Assembly: GCF_003144195.1 (NCBI RefSeq)
Contig: NW_020290017.1
Span: 62,001-126,000, forward strand
DNA length: 64,000 bases
From: Ceraceosorus guamensis
Taxonomy: Eukaryota > Basidiomycota > Exobasidiomycetes > Ceraceosorales > Ceraceosoraceae
Reading direction: 5' to 3'
Shown piece by piece: positions 1-10,420 of the stretch. The notes below the pieces were generated by a model. That model was not told where the DNA came from and ran no database searches. It was given only the letters and a program-made list of their open reading frames with translations. Both the position numbers and the translations under genes were made by a program. The first letter of the stretch is position 1. The number at the start of each line of letters is the position of its first letter.

Positions 1-2530
1 ACAACAACTCGACGTGATGCTCTCAGAACAATTTGTCTAGGCAAAGCCGAAGAAACCGAAGCCCGGCCGTGGTTGTTCCCTCTCACCAAGAATTGCGGAA
101 CAGCCGCAATTCGTGACACAACTCAGCACACATACCCTCATAGATCACTTGGCCCTGTACGAGTGACCGCGCAGGTGGCACATCTACACGATGTGTGCTT
201 TGCAGCACCATTTTCGTACACACAATCTCACACATTCTTTACCTCGTTTCCCTGCACCGGGCTTCTTTGCCCACCACACTCACTTTGCCTCTTCTGTGCT
301 GCGCCGTTGCGCATGCTAGCTCCACATCTTCAATGTCACAATCGCAATCAGAATGCTTTGTTTGTCCACACATCTTCCATGGCGCGCGTCAACGTTCGAC
401 TGGCAAAGGGGGAAGCAAAAGTCGCCGTCGATAGGACGAAGACAAGGAGGTGATTGGTTGCGCGGTGCTTGAAGCCCGTACTTGCTGCGTGGGCCCACTT
501 CGTACCCCTGTACGCCGTCCCCTTGCGGTTAAAGCAGCTAGGTGGATCGTCGACCGAGCAGAGCACGCGGCCGAGGCCGAGTGCAAACTCAATCGACCCT
601 TCACCCGGTGCCATTTTCGGCGACTTGCAACACGGACGACCACGAATGACCCTTGAAAAGCTTTGCACCACCTGGGGGTCTCTGATTAGAACGTCTGCTG
701 TGGTCGAACATCCTTGCATGAGCAGGGAATCCTCTGCTCCATGATGACTGATTGAATTTCGCACTCTCCACCTTTCCACATCCCACCGTACCAATTGTGT
801 ACCGTGGTCCGAAGGCTCTCTGCCGCTGATTTAGGAACTTTCAGCAGCTGCAAGGTGGTGCAAGGAGGACGCTTCAGCTTCGGTCAGCGCAGCTAGGGTT
901 CACGACTCGGAGCAGCAGGACAACATATTGCAGCGAAGCGTCTTGCCGCGTGTATATGTATCGCTGCACGACGCGATGACCTCGCGCGTGCCCGCCCGTA
1001 TGAGCGTGCGGCATGGACGACTCGCACGCGAGAGGCTGCGCGCTGATGCCGCCATGCCGGCATGGCCACCCCGCGCGCGGAGAGCGTGCAGCCCGACTCA
1101 CACGAGCAAGCATCCTTGCACGTTTGGAAACCACTCACGCACTCACACCCATGCACCAGTCAGCTATAGTGCACGCATGGATGTCAGGGCACACAACGCG
1201 ATGCGGAGCAGCTCTAGGTCAGACCAACCAACACCTGCTGTCCTCGACGCGTATGCCCCTGCGTCGCGTGCGTGCTTTTTGAATGCAAGGAGTCAAACTC
1301 TCGGGTCCATGCAACCGATGGGCCCGGGGAGCGAACGAGACTAGCTGTACCGATTCGTGATTGTGCTTGACTGAGTCGACTGCCACGGGGGCTGCGTATA
1401 TCCGCACATTTGAATGCGCAAGCAGATCCCAAATGCTGTCAATCACCAGCATGCATGCAATCACGAATCGAATGTGGACGACGCACGAAGGAGCATTCGT
1501 CACTTGGTATGTACCGCCGCGCCTCCTCCGCGGGCAAAGGACAGCAGCGCAGCGACAGTCACAGTGACAGCATCAGCATCAGCGTCAGCGCTCACAGCAC
1601 AGCACCGCACGGCACGACTTGGTTTGAACAAAGTTTGCGGAAATTCACCATTCGATTCCCACTGCACCCCATTTGCCACACTTGCATCGTCAAGCACGAA
1701 TATACATGTCGAAGCTTCGATCTGCATGTATGCTAGCTCTGCTACTGTACTGCCGCGTCAATCCCTCCATGCAGCGCCACTTTTGGCTTTGCTTGCTTGC
1801 CTTTGACTGGTCCAGCAGCTGCTGCTGTCGGAGTGAAATGATGATTTTCTCACACCCATTGAACCTGTCACACGCGCACATGCCGCGGTAAACAGAGCGT
1901 GGGACTGCATGCAGTCAAAGTATAGGGTCGCACGAGCATAGGAACCCTCAAAGCAGCCCCGTGCATCGTGTGCGCCTCGGCCTCGACCCCAGTTTGAGCA
2001 CAGATCATACAGCACAGCAGCAGCCTTGCCTCGGTCTAGACGCATGCACACTGCACCGAAAAGAGGGAGGTTGAGAGCGGAGAGAGAAAGCGCAGCATCG
2101 TGTAGTGTGGCGCTCATCTGCTCGACGGATTCGGCCAAGCAGCAGAATCACTGATGAATGGTGTGCTGGCCGCCGCTCCCCAAATCATGCTAGTCAAGAG
2201 TCTCACTGATGCCCTGACAGCAGCAGCAACACTTTCAAGTAAGGCTGGACTGTGTGTGCTGTGTATCCACACTCAACTACTTGGATACTGCAAACAGGCT
2301 TCCCCTGCGGCTCTGTAGCGCAATTTGCCAATTCAGCTGCATCAGCCGGTACCATAGCGCAACGTACATATGTGACCTCGATCATTTAGAGTTTTCTGCT
2401 GCTCTTCATCAGCAGCATGCCTTAATTCTTTCTCACCGCGGAGCCCACAATCTCACGGCAGAATGTTTGCAGCGGAGGCGTTTGGGACACTCACCAGCAG
2501 TCGAGTGATTCAGTCTGGCCTGCTGGCTGT

Positions 2531-2554
2531 GCCTGCCTGCCTGCCTGCCTGCCT
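2531..2554. repeat. GCCT microsatellite, six copies
   Basis: Six uninterrupted GCCT units. It is complementary in sense to the AGGC tract at 3121, so the two could pair as distant arms of an inverted repeat. Confidence 0.95.
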
Positions 2555-2600
2555 TGGCATGCCGCGACGCATTTGCTGTCAGTTGTTCGTGCATGCAGGC

Positions 2601-2619
2601 AGCAGCAGCAGCAGCAGCA
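2601..2619. repeat. AGC trinucleotide repeat
   Basis: Six AGC units directly after a TGCATGCA-like palindrome; outside any supported gene. Confidence 0.9.
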
Positions 2620-2901
2620 CGTCTGGCAAAACCGCTAATGGTAATTAAATCGGTAAACACACACGGTTGACTTCTTGCATGCATGGCCGCGTATAGCTTC
2701 GAGCACGCGCACCCAGCAGCATGTGTTTTGTGTTCGTCATTTGCATGCTGATGTGTACGTTTCCCCCGCCGCACCGCGTCAGCACAGAGGCGTGGAACTT
2801 TTCGACGCACAGCGATCAATGTGCCTCGATCACGATACCTCGAGTGCGACTACTGCTGCTATTCTTCTGTTATTGCTGCGCACCGAGCTCGTGAGCATCA
2901 A

Positions 2902-2925
2902 GAGCAAGAGCAAGAGCAAGAGCAA
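2902..2925. repeat. GAGCAA hexanucleotide repeat, four copies
   Basis: Four perfect GAGCAA units in the non-coding region upstream of the first gene; a partial copy recurs near 3200. Confidence 0.9.
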
Positions 2926-3060
2926 GAATCGTTCGTCAATTCACAAGCAAGGGCGCGCACAGCTCTATATAGCTGTCAAGGATGCTCGCTGCTGCTGGAG
3001 CGTCCAGTGCGATATAGCGTCGGGCTAGACAGGATCCCCCTCGCATCAGGCGCAAGGTGC

Positions 3061-3076
3061 ATCCATCCATCCATCC
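3061..3076. repeat. ATCC microsatellite
   Basis: Four perfect ATCC units in non-coding DNA about 350 bp before the first start codon. Confidence 0.9.
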
Positions 3077-3120
3077 ACCCGCGCGCACCCACGCGAACCT
3101 GCCCCATTCAGCAACACCGC

Positions 3121-3138
3121 AGGCAGGCAGGCAGGCAG
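3121..3138. repeat. AGGC microsatellite
   Basis: Four and a half AGGC units, the reverse-complement class of the GCCT tract at 2531. Confidence 0.9.
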
Positions 3139-3295
3139 CTACGTACAACGGCAAACACGTCCGCTGCAAACATCTTGCTCCCATCTGTCAAGCTTCGAGT
3201 CAAGAGCAAGAGTCTCAGTGGCGATCCCCCCAATTCCTGCCATCCAGTCAATGTGAGCAGCAGAAAGATACAAAAGGGGCAGAAGAGTCTCTTTC

Positions 3296-3419
3296 GTCCC
3301 CAAAGCCGCACAGCTCCTCTCCTCCGCTCCAGGATCTCCATCTTGGCCCAGTCTGCCCATACTGTAGTCGCCCTCTTCCCTCAGTCCCCCGCCCCTCCTC
3401 GTCGACTCTCGCATCCACC
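3296..3419 (+). promoter_or_regulatory. pyrimidine-rich leader and Kozak context
   Basis: A strongly C/T-rich plus-strand tract ends in CCACCATGG at the start codon at 3420. Such tracts commonly lie at transcription start regions of basidiomycete genes (general knowledge). No separate TATA box was identified close to it. The Kozak match decides the start over the upstream in-frame extension. Confidence 0.5.
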
Positions 3420-4718
3420 ATGGTGGACGCTTCCTACTACCAGCAGCCTGCGGTCGTGGCTCACACCTTTGAATATGCCAAGCTGCTCGCCTTCGCATCG
3501 GCTGGCGCAGTGCTCGTCGACCTCATTCAATTCCTACCCTTTGATCTCAGCATCATTCGCGGGGATCGCAAACGTCGATGGCCTCAACTCGCATACTTTG
3601 GTGCCAAGCTGACATGGATCGTCTACATCATCCTCAACCTGTCACTCCTCTTTACGCCAACGGAGATCAACTGCCAAGGCATGCTCATCGCCATCGAACT
3701 TTGCATGGGCTTGCTCGCCATTTCCTGCTCCACCTTGCTTGCTGCTCGCACAGTTTGCGTCTTTCAAGCTGGAGGTAACGCCCGTCGCTTGGTCGCCATC
3801 ATCGTCAGCGTGTCTGTCGCGGGCATGGCTGCTGCCTGGTTTGAAGGAGTCGCCGACGTCAAAGCTGCTTGGCTCGCAGAAGCTGCTGCACCGTGGAGCA
3901 CTGGAGCTTGCAGCTTCCTCTCGGTCAAAAGGACTTACATGGTCAAGTACCTCCTCACCGTCTATGTAGACATCCTGGTCTTTGTCCTGCTCCTCATCGG
4001 CACGTGCAAGATGGGCACGAGTCGCATTGGCGAAGTCCTCGTCTTCCAAGGCGCTTGCTACCTGTTGGTCACCATCCCCAACATCATCATCGCTGTCCTC
4101 ACTTCCATGCAACTCTCTCCCGTGATCAGCTTGATCGGCGCTGTTCCAAGCAGCGCCATTAGCTTGATGGCGGCTACCCGCCTCTATGTCTATCTGGCCG
4201 AGGCTGCCGCCGTACAGCCTTCCGGTGTCAGCACCAGCCAAGTCAGCTCCACCATTGACAAGGTCGGAAACTTCCTCTTCCGTGGTCAGCGCAGCACGCT
4301 CTACGGCAACACTGCCGGCCTCTCTAGCTACGGCCCCAGCGGTGTCGCCAGCGATGATCTGCCCGTTGTCGGCTCGGCATCTTCCGATGCGAGCGACAGC
4401 ATCATGAAGCTTCCTCTGCGCAACCCCGCCTCCGAGAAGAGCATCAAGCGCAAAGCGACCTCGACGAGCAGCGGCAGCGGCGCCACCACCGATCTGGAGC
4501 TGGGAATGCCTGCTGGCGACATGCAAGAAAAGACTGGCGTACAGGTACAACAAACCCAGTCCGTCGAGGTAGAACAGGGAGATCTATTCTTGCAGGATTC
4601 GCGCACGATGGATGCTGCACGCGCTCAGAGAAACGAGGGTGACGACATTTCGCCTGCCCTCGCTATGGCCTACCCCCGACTTTACGGCAAGCGAGACTCT
4701 GGCAGCTCTGCCAAGTAA
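3420..4718 (+). CDS. seven-transmembrane protein, basidiomycete family
   Basis: Single exon, 432 residues. The frame is open further upstream, but that extension starts at GTG and is low-complexity, whereas ATG at 3420 has an ideal Kozak context and is followed directly by a plausible N-terminus. Seven hydrophobic segments are visible within roughly residues 20-265, for example LLAFASAGAVLVDLIQFLPF, a long third helix with ELCMGLLAISCSTLLAARTV, and VISLIGAVPSSAISLMAATR as helix 7. A polar, serine-rich cytosolic tail of about 165 residues follows, with basic (SIKRKATS) and acidic patches. The layout is receptor-like, but I recognise no rhodopsin, Ste2/Ste3 or Pth11 motif, so function is unknown. 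It converges on the peptidase gene to its right. Confidence 0.85.
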   Translation: MVDASYYQQPAVVAHTFEYAKLLAFASAGAVLVDLIQFLPFDLSIIRGDRKRRWPQLAYFGAKLTWIVYIILNLSLLFTPTEINCQGMLIAIELCMGLLAISCSTLLAARTVCVFQAGGNARRLVAIIVSVSVAGMAAAWFEGVADVKAAWLAEAAAPWSTGACSFLSVKRTYMVKYLLTVYVDILVFVLLLIGTCKMGTSRIGEVLVFQGACYLLVTIPNIIIAVLTSMQLSPVISLIGAVPSSAISLMAATRLYVYLAEAAAVQPSGVSTSQVSSTIDKVGNFLFRGQRSTLYGNTAGLSSYGPSGVASDDLPVVGSASSDASDSIMKLPLRNPASEKSIKRKATSTSSGSGATTDLELGMPAGDMQEKTGVQVQQTQSVEVEQGDLFLQDSRTMDAARAQRNEGDDISPALAMAYPRLYGKRDSGSSAK

Positions 4719-5097
4719 GCAAATGACCCCTGCTTCGCCCCTACCGTATCGAAACAAGCCTGCACCGTGTCCGACAGCCTGACACCACGCTTCGGCAAGC
4801 TCTGCTCCTGCAAATCCTTCTTGCTGCGAAGGCCCCCACGCGCGCGCCTCCACACCTAATCTCGCAACACCAGACCCAGCCCCGGCCGGGCCTTTCTGCC
4901 GTACTTTTGAATCTCGTCACTCCCCACATTGTAGCCATATCAATCTTAGCACTTCAATCAGATCAGCGCCTACGTGGCTCATTTTACGAACAGGTGCATG
5001 ATTGCGCGAAACATGCTTACTTTGAAACATGCTTTCTAAAACGTGAAATGTCGGCAAGCTCTCGCAACGACGGGTTTCACAGCGTCTTCGCATCGGC
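4719..5097. other. convergent intergenic spacer
   Basis: Short spacer between two converging genes, presumably holding both 3' ends. No gene, repeat or clear terminator hairpin was seen. Confidence 0.6.
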
Positions 5098-7014
5098 TCA
5101 GAAGTATGTGAGAGGCGATGGTCTCCCGAAGAGAGGCAAGAGACCTGCCGAGCACTTCAGGACGGGTGCAGGCAAGCTTCCCAAACCCCAGTAGAGCCGA
5201 ACGAGTTCGTGCGTGCATATGCAGGGCTGCGCCCAGCTTGTGTGTCCTGCACCGTGATGAATGAGCAGATAGCTGCTGTTGGGCAAGTGGGCATGAAGGG
5301 CTCTCGCTTGGGCTCCTGCCGTGCTCGGATCGAGCACATTGCCGATGATCAGAGCCTTGTTCCGAAGCTGCAAGGGCTGGCTGGGCTGGTCCATCGGCAT
5401 CGGTCCGGTCCAGCGCTCATGAGCATGATCCAAGCCCGTTGCGGAGCATGACAGGCTGGGCAGTACGACCGGGTCGAAATATTTGGAGATGGGAATGGAC
5501 TGGTCGAGGATCCAATCGACGAGCGCATCTGATGTGGAGATGCAATCGTCCGAAGGTGCATCTTGACACACGATCGAGATGCCGTCGTCAGGTAGTGCTC
5601 CACCTGAAGTCGAATTGCCAGCGGACGCTGCGTCGAGGGAGAACCTGAAGCCTGCTGCGTACACCTCATCGGCATCTCCGTCGACTACACCCTTGAGGAT
5701 TCGCGCAAGAGTAGCGTAGCCTCCAGAAAGTCTGCTCAAAGGACTGATCAGCAGAGACAGCATCCTAGCCTCGATTTGCGGCAGTGTTATGGTACCGTTG
5801 GAAAGGCTTTGGCCGGCCAGAAACGTGGTGTTCCGTGATGAGGCTCGCATTGGTTCGTCATGAATGCGACGAAGACCGACGTCTACCACGTCAGCGAGGT
5901 GTTTGGCATCTTTCGAGTGAGAGGACAAGGGACAGCTCGACGGTCCAGCGGCCAAGCATGCTTTATAAAAGCCCTCGAGCGCCAGCACGGCTTCCGCTTG
6001 ATCGCCCACGGTCTGACGAGAGACGCGATTGTGTAAGCTCGACGAAGCGTTGACCACGCCGTCCAGAATGAAGAGCCCAGTCTGTTCCGGAAACATTGCC
6101 ATGTACAGCTGTCCGATCGTGGTGCCGTAAGAGATGCCCCAGTAATGAAGCAAGTCGGGACTCGTTGCGATTCCATCGTCACGTGGCGCTGCGGTCGGCG
6201 CAAAGTCTTGGTGATGAGCCAGGAGCTGACGCATGTATTCTAGATCGAGAGCCGTGTAAAAAGTGCCAATGAACGGCAGAAAGTCGACGCTATCTTTCGA
6301 GCTGTATTTCAAGCAGCCATTCCTCCACTCCGCATAGCGAGCGAGCGAATGATCCACATCTTCTCGTAGCGCACGAATCTGCTCCGGTGTGGGGGAGGTG
6401 CCTGGCTGGAGAATGGGCACATTGATCTGAACGTCCAATTCGAAACGCGCCTGCTCGACGCCGCTGCCGAAGCAGATCGGAGCAGAAGGCTGGGACTGCC
6501 CGACGCCCCTTTGATCCCATCCGATCAGCTCGTACTCTGCATTGGTGCGGTCCAGGAAGTGTTGCCAATTGGCGGCTAGAAAGATACTTCCTGATCCGCC
6601 TGGACCGCCTGGATTGAGGAAGATCCTTCCTTTGCTCTGACGCTTGCCCGATCTGATCTGGCTAGGCACTAGGCGAAAGATTGCCAGATCGGCTCTGCGT
6701 TGGTCGTTGGGATCAGAGTAGGTGTAGGGAACAGAGATGGCAAGACAGTCCATCTGCTCGCGCAGAGGCGAGGTGGGGCCAAGGTCGCTGCTGTTGTAGC
6801 TGCTGGACTGGGACAGGGCGATGTGGCATATCGGTGAATCGGCGGCCCAGTGCAGCTTCTCTCCGTCTAGTGGATGTGCTGCAACGTAGTCCGAAATGAT
6901 CTTTGCCGCTTCGACTGGGGTGCTCGGATTGTGCGCAGCGCATGAGCTGATTGTCAACGTCAAGAAGAAGAGCGCGAGGAGAAGAAGTACGTGAAGCGTG
7001 ACTAGGCGATCCAT
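5098..7014 (-). CDS. secreted TAP-like serine peptidase (alpha/beta hydrolase)
   Basis: Single exon, 638 residues, ATG at 7014. The first 26 residues form a signal peptide with a hydrophobic core (LLLLALFFLTLTISSCA). The body has the tripeptidyl-aminopeptidase/proline-iminopeptidase-like fold: oxyanion-loop motif NPGGPGGSGS near residues 134-143, WDQRGVGQS near 166-174, nucleophile elbow GISYG with Ser295, likely acid Asp562 (GNVLDPST) and His591 (GAGHTS). The C-terminal part matches the TAP-like C-terminal domain of family S33 enzymes. Several N-x-S/T sites fit passage through the secretory pathway. Expected role: extracellular release of N-terminal residues or short peptides, probably for nitrogen nutrition (family knowledge; the substrate is inferred). 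All catalytic residues are present. Confidence 0.9.
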   Translation of the reverse strand: MDRLVTLHVLLLLALFFLTLTISSCAAHNPSTPVEAAKIISDYVAAHPLDGEKLHWAADSPICHIALSQSSSYNSSDLGPTSPLREQMDCLAISVPYTYSDPNDQRRADLAIFRLVPSQIRSGKRQSKGRIFLNPGGPGGSGSIFLAANWQHFLDRTNAEYELIGWDQRGVGQSQPSAPICFGSGVEQARFELDVQINVPILQPGTSPTPEQIRALREDVDHSLARYAEWRNGCLKYSSKDSVDFLPFIGTFYTALDLEYMRQLLAHHQDFAPTAAPRDDGIATSPDLLHYWGISYGTTIGQLYMAMFPEQTGLFILDGVVNASSSLHNRVSRQTVGDQAEAVLALEGFYKACLAAGPSSCPLSSHSKDAKHLADVVDVGLRRIHDEPMRASSRNTTFLAGQSLSNGTITLPQIEARMLSLLISPLSRLSGGYATLARILKGVVDGDADEVYAAGFRFSLDAASAGNSTSGGALPDDGISIVCQDAPSDDCISTSDALVDWILDQSIPISKYFDPVVLPSLSCSATGLDHAHERWTGPMPMDQPSQPLQLRNKALIIGNVLDPSTAGAQARALHAHLPNSSYLLIHHGAGHTSWAQPCICTHELVRLYWGLGSLPAPVLKCSAGLLPLFGRPSPLTYF

Positions 7015-8716
7015 AGCGCTTGGTCAGCGTCTCTCGCCAGTGAGATGCCTCGAGCAGAGAATTGATGGGAAGCTTGGCGGGCGAGAGTGAGGAGCACACG
7101 AGAATGCAAAAAGAGGGACGAAAGAAGGGCAAGGCGAGTAGATCCAGCAGCGACGTATAGAGACCTTTATCGCTCGATTCAACGCTGCATAGTGAGCTTT
7201 TGGGCAAAAGTTGACGCGCGCGCTGTCCTTGATGAAGGTGCCCAATTTGGGTCACACTTTATTCTCAGTAGCCGACGCATACAGAGCCCTTTGCCGTCCC
7301 GCTCAGCCCGGACCCGCAGCCAAGCAAATCACAATGACGGTGCTGCTCATCCGGTCTCGGATCGCTGAAGCGGCGCGGTGTAGTCAGTCGAGCATGGCGC
7401 TGATATATGATGCAGAGTCGAACAAAGGACATATATGACCACTTTGACTGGCCTTGGACTTGACGTGTGGAGCGTTTCACGAGCATACGTGCTGCGTGCT
7501 GAGTGACTTTCGGCTGCGCTGCATGGGAGCCGAGGACTCCTCTTCAACAGATGCTGGGTCGTAATTTGACCTTCTCTTTTGCCTTCACACTCGTGACTTC
7601 TTGGACGATGAGTGGGAGCCGTTTGCGCCTGCTAGCTGCTGCTGCGCATAGGTGTCGCTTGATGGACGCCATCTCCTGTGTGCCCTGCCCGAATGACGCG
7701 AGAACCTGGTGCAACTGCTGTTCAATGTGCACTGTTCTAAATCTCTGACTACGAAAGAACACTCGGGATGGTGGAAGAAGCTGCGGAGCACGGAGATGGG
7801 GCGATGACGCGCGGTCTGTCTATTCACCGCCAATACGCAGCGCATCCTTCATGGTCATGGAAGCTAGTCACGGTGGTGCATGCAGCAGGCTCGCAGAGCG
7901 GGCAGGGCCATCATCCTGACTGTTGTGTGTAAGTGAGCGTGCCGCTGTTCCGTGCCGTGTCCAGCCATTTCACGGCATCCATATCATGACGCTTCACACT
8001 TTGACACTCAAGACTCGTGACTTGACACTTGACTCACAACTCAAACCTCCAATTAGAGACTGTTGTATACCAACCCTACTCGTGGATGCGCGGTGAGCGC
8101 CGCCGAGCTCTTGACGGCTACGTTCGCCATGACCTGGCTTCATCCTTGCTGCGTTGGGGAACTCATCCTCTTCGTGCATCGGTGGACAGAGGTCGTGGCT
8201 TGACGTCACTACTCCGTTAATTGTGACTGTGACTGTGACTGATCACTCAAGACTTGAATCGTGATTCGGTACGGCCACCTCGTCCCTGCAGCATCCGCTC
8301 CGTGTACGCGTCAAGGCAGCGTGCGATCGCAAGCGGCACTCACATGCAGCATGCGCGCGCTGGGTGCTGCATGTCTGTTAGCAGGTCTCTCTGCGCGGCG
8401 CAGTAGCAGCACAGCCCGCCGCCGCAAGCAGGCTCGATGCTGCTGCATGCTGCTGCGCGCTCGCTCTTTCGGAAATTGGCATGAGCACAGACGTGGAGGG
8501 GGCAAAGCGGCCAGCAGCCATGGCGGTGTGGTGATTCTTCCTTGGACCAAGACCGCATCCACAGCAGCCGACCTCGATCATCAGCAGCATCAAACTTGCT
8601 TTCCAACCTTCACATCCCGAATTCATCAACTCTCACACTCAGTCGTTGCATCTCACCCGATCTTTGAGCCAATCTTGAAATCACTCGCAACACCCCACTG
8701 AGCGCCAGCGTTCAAG
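7015..8716. other. divergent intergenic region
   Basis: 1.7 kb between two divergently transcribed genes. It holds promoters for both, a GAATCGTGATTC element at 8256-8267 and runs of GTGACT/TGACTC-like short repeats around 8000-8250. No coding sequence is supported; the frames near 8.3-8.7 kb are likely 5' leader of the BAP31 gene. Confidence 0.5.
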
Positions 8717-9779
8717 ATGACCGTAAGTGGGAAGGCGTGCGTGGATGGATGGATGTACGCGAAGTGTTTTCGACGCTGACAAGCCCAACTCCTCCACACA
8801 CCACTCTCAGATCCACTACTCGCTTTGCTTTGGCCTGTTGGTCTCGGAGATGATCGTATTCTTACTGCTGTGAGCCGACCCCGACACGTTTGCAGTCCGC
8901 CTCAATCGCGCTGCCTCGGAAGTCTAATCCCATCCGCTTCCGTTCATCTGGGGCCACTAGTATTCTGCCCTTTCCCTTCAAGATCCGTCGCGCAATCTTC
9001 CGTTTCTTTGCGACGAATGCCATCGTTGGAAAGGTCTTGTATGGTGTCAAGATCAGTATCATCTTCGTCTCCATTCTGTTCGTTGATGCCTGTCAGAGAC
9101 TGCTCAAGACCATGGCAGAGCGTCAACAAGCCAAGGAGCAGCTGGGCGTCCGCGACACGGCTCACCATGATATGCTTCTGAGACTCGCTTTTGCACAGTA
9201 AGTCGGTCGAGTGTGCTGCGATCAGAAACTGCATGCTCCCGCGTTCTTGTCATACTGACGCCATAGTTCGGCAACGTTTACTTTCCCTTAGGAGAAACTG
9301 CTACCTTTGCGGCTTCTGCCTCTTCTGCTCCCTGTGAGTGCTGGTGCGGCAGCAGCGCCGATCTACTTGCTGTGCCTTGCTTATATCATGCTTCTACCAC
9401 ATGACTTGTACAGAATTCTTGCACGCACTTATGCCCTCATCACTGAGCTGATCCAAGCTCAAGAGGCTGCAGGCAAGACTCAAGCCGAACCTGCTAGCGA
9501 CTCCAACGTTGGTGAGCTCGATCATGTGGTGCATTCTCTGCTACGTAGTAGCGCCCTTCTGACCTGTTCATGGCGTATGCAACGGCATCCTCCAGCTACT
9601 CTCAAGAAGCAGGTCGCTCAACAGCAAGCTGGTAAGTAGGCAAGAGCGGAGCTGGACGAGAGCCGATTGCATCACAGTCTCTGACCCAAGGCATCCCACT
9701 TCGTGTATCAGAGTACAACCGACTTGCTGACGAACTGGCCGCTGTCAAGGGAGAGGCCGCGAGGACGAGGGACGATTAG
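8717..9779 (+). CDS. BAP31/Yet3-like ER membrane protein
   Basis: Seven exons encode 181 residues: 8717-8722, 8811-8869, 8961-9197, 9292-9333, 9414-9511, 9596-9631, 9712-9779. All junctions are GT-AG and phases close. The spliced protein starts MTIHYSLCFGLLVSEMIVFL and continues LPFPFKIRRAIFRFF, YGVKISIIFVSILFVDACQR, FAQRNCYLCGFCLFCSL and LARTYALITELIQAQE, the ordered hallmarks of B-cell receptor-associated protein 31 (yeast Yet1/Yet3). Three N-terminal helices precede a coiled-coil tail ending in ADELAAVKGEAARTRDD. Family members sit in the ER membrane and act as sorting chaperones for membrane cargo. No C-terminal KKxx retrieval signal is visible. The first exon carries only ATG plus one codon, so exon 1 is easily missed by gene finders. 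Confidence 0.92.
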
Positions 9780-10420
9780 TGTCTTGTACAGCGAGCGGCT
9801 TCGTTTTGAGCGAAAGGAGGTGCAGTTGGCCCGTGTGAAAGCTCGAGGCAGTGATCGCAGTCGCAGACAGCGAAAATCTGGTGCAATGCCACACTGTAGT
9901 CAAACGCCCTCTTCGAGTGAACAACGACGAAAAGTCACGGAAGAGGTTCGAGGCAGTCTTGCTACCCATGAAAGCGATAATCAAAGGATGTATTGTCCAC
10001 AACTTAAGGCAAGGCAAGATGGAGCGAGCGATATAGCGAAACAAATGAGCGTATGTGTGGTCAGAGGTAGAGGTCGGAACGTGTGAGAGGGGAGAGAATC
10101 GATGTGAACGAATGGTAGCATGTCTGATGAGGAGACACGAAGTAATGCCGGCCGGTGCGCTCGGACGAATTTGGTTTACACAGGACATATCGCGATGAGC
10201 GGATGGGTGGCAATTGGGTAGTCGATGTTGTTGAAAAGCTAACGAGGTGACGCTTTGCTGATGGTTCGATGACTTCAAAGCATAGCCTCTGTCGACTCGA
10301 TATCGAGAGCTGAATACTTGTTCGGCAGCGGTAGGCAAGAAACGGACAAGAGTGCTGCCTGCACGGTTGGAGAGCCAGCTCTGCCAACGATGGTACGGAC
10401 CCGCAATTGAAGTATGATGC
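9780..10420. other. convergent intergenic region
   Basis: 640 bp between converging genes. Minus-strand frames run through it and into the next gene, but they are antisense or frame shadows with no motif. Nothing else seen. Confidence 0.5.

Larger units (their letters stand above)
1..3419. other. gene-free stretch with simple repeats
   Basis: No reading frame here has a recognisable motif or a splice-consistent extension; the frames present are short, overlap on both strands and mostly begin at non-ATG codons. What can be seen is low-complexity DNA: several microsatellites between 2.5 and 3.14 kb (listed separately), TGCATGCA-type palindromes near 1449 and 2676, a TATATA-like element at about 2966 and one GATTCGTGATTG element at 1352-1363. 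The right end is the promoter and 5' leader of the membrane-protein gene at 3420. A non-coding RNA or a fast-evolving small secreted protein cannot be excluded. Confidence 0.5.

Noticed and set aside
3057-3419. 121-residue N-terminal extension of the seven-helix protein
   Set aside because: It begins at GTG, is low-complexity and lies over microsatellites; the ATG at 3420 has a perfect Kozak context.
3642-4553. 303-residue antisense frame inside the seven-helix gene
   Set aside because: It is the exact shadow of a strongly supported coding region and shows no domain; GC-biased codons leave antisense frames open.
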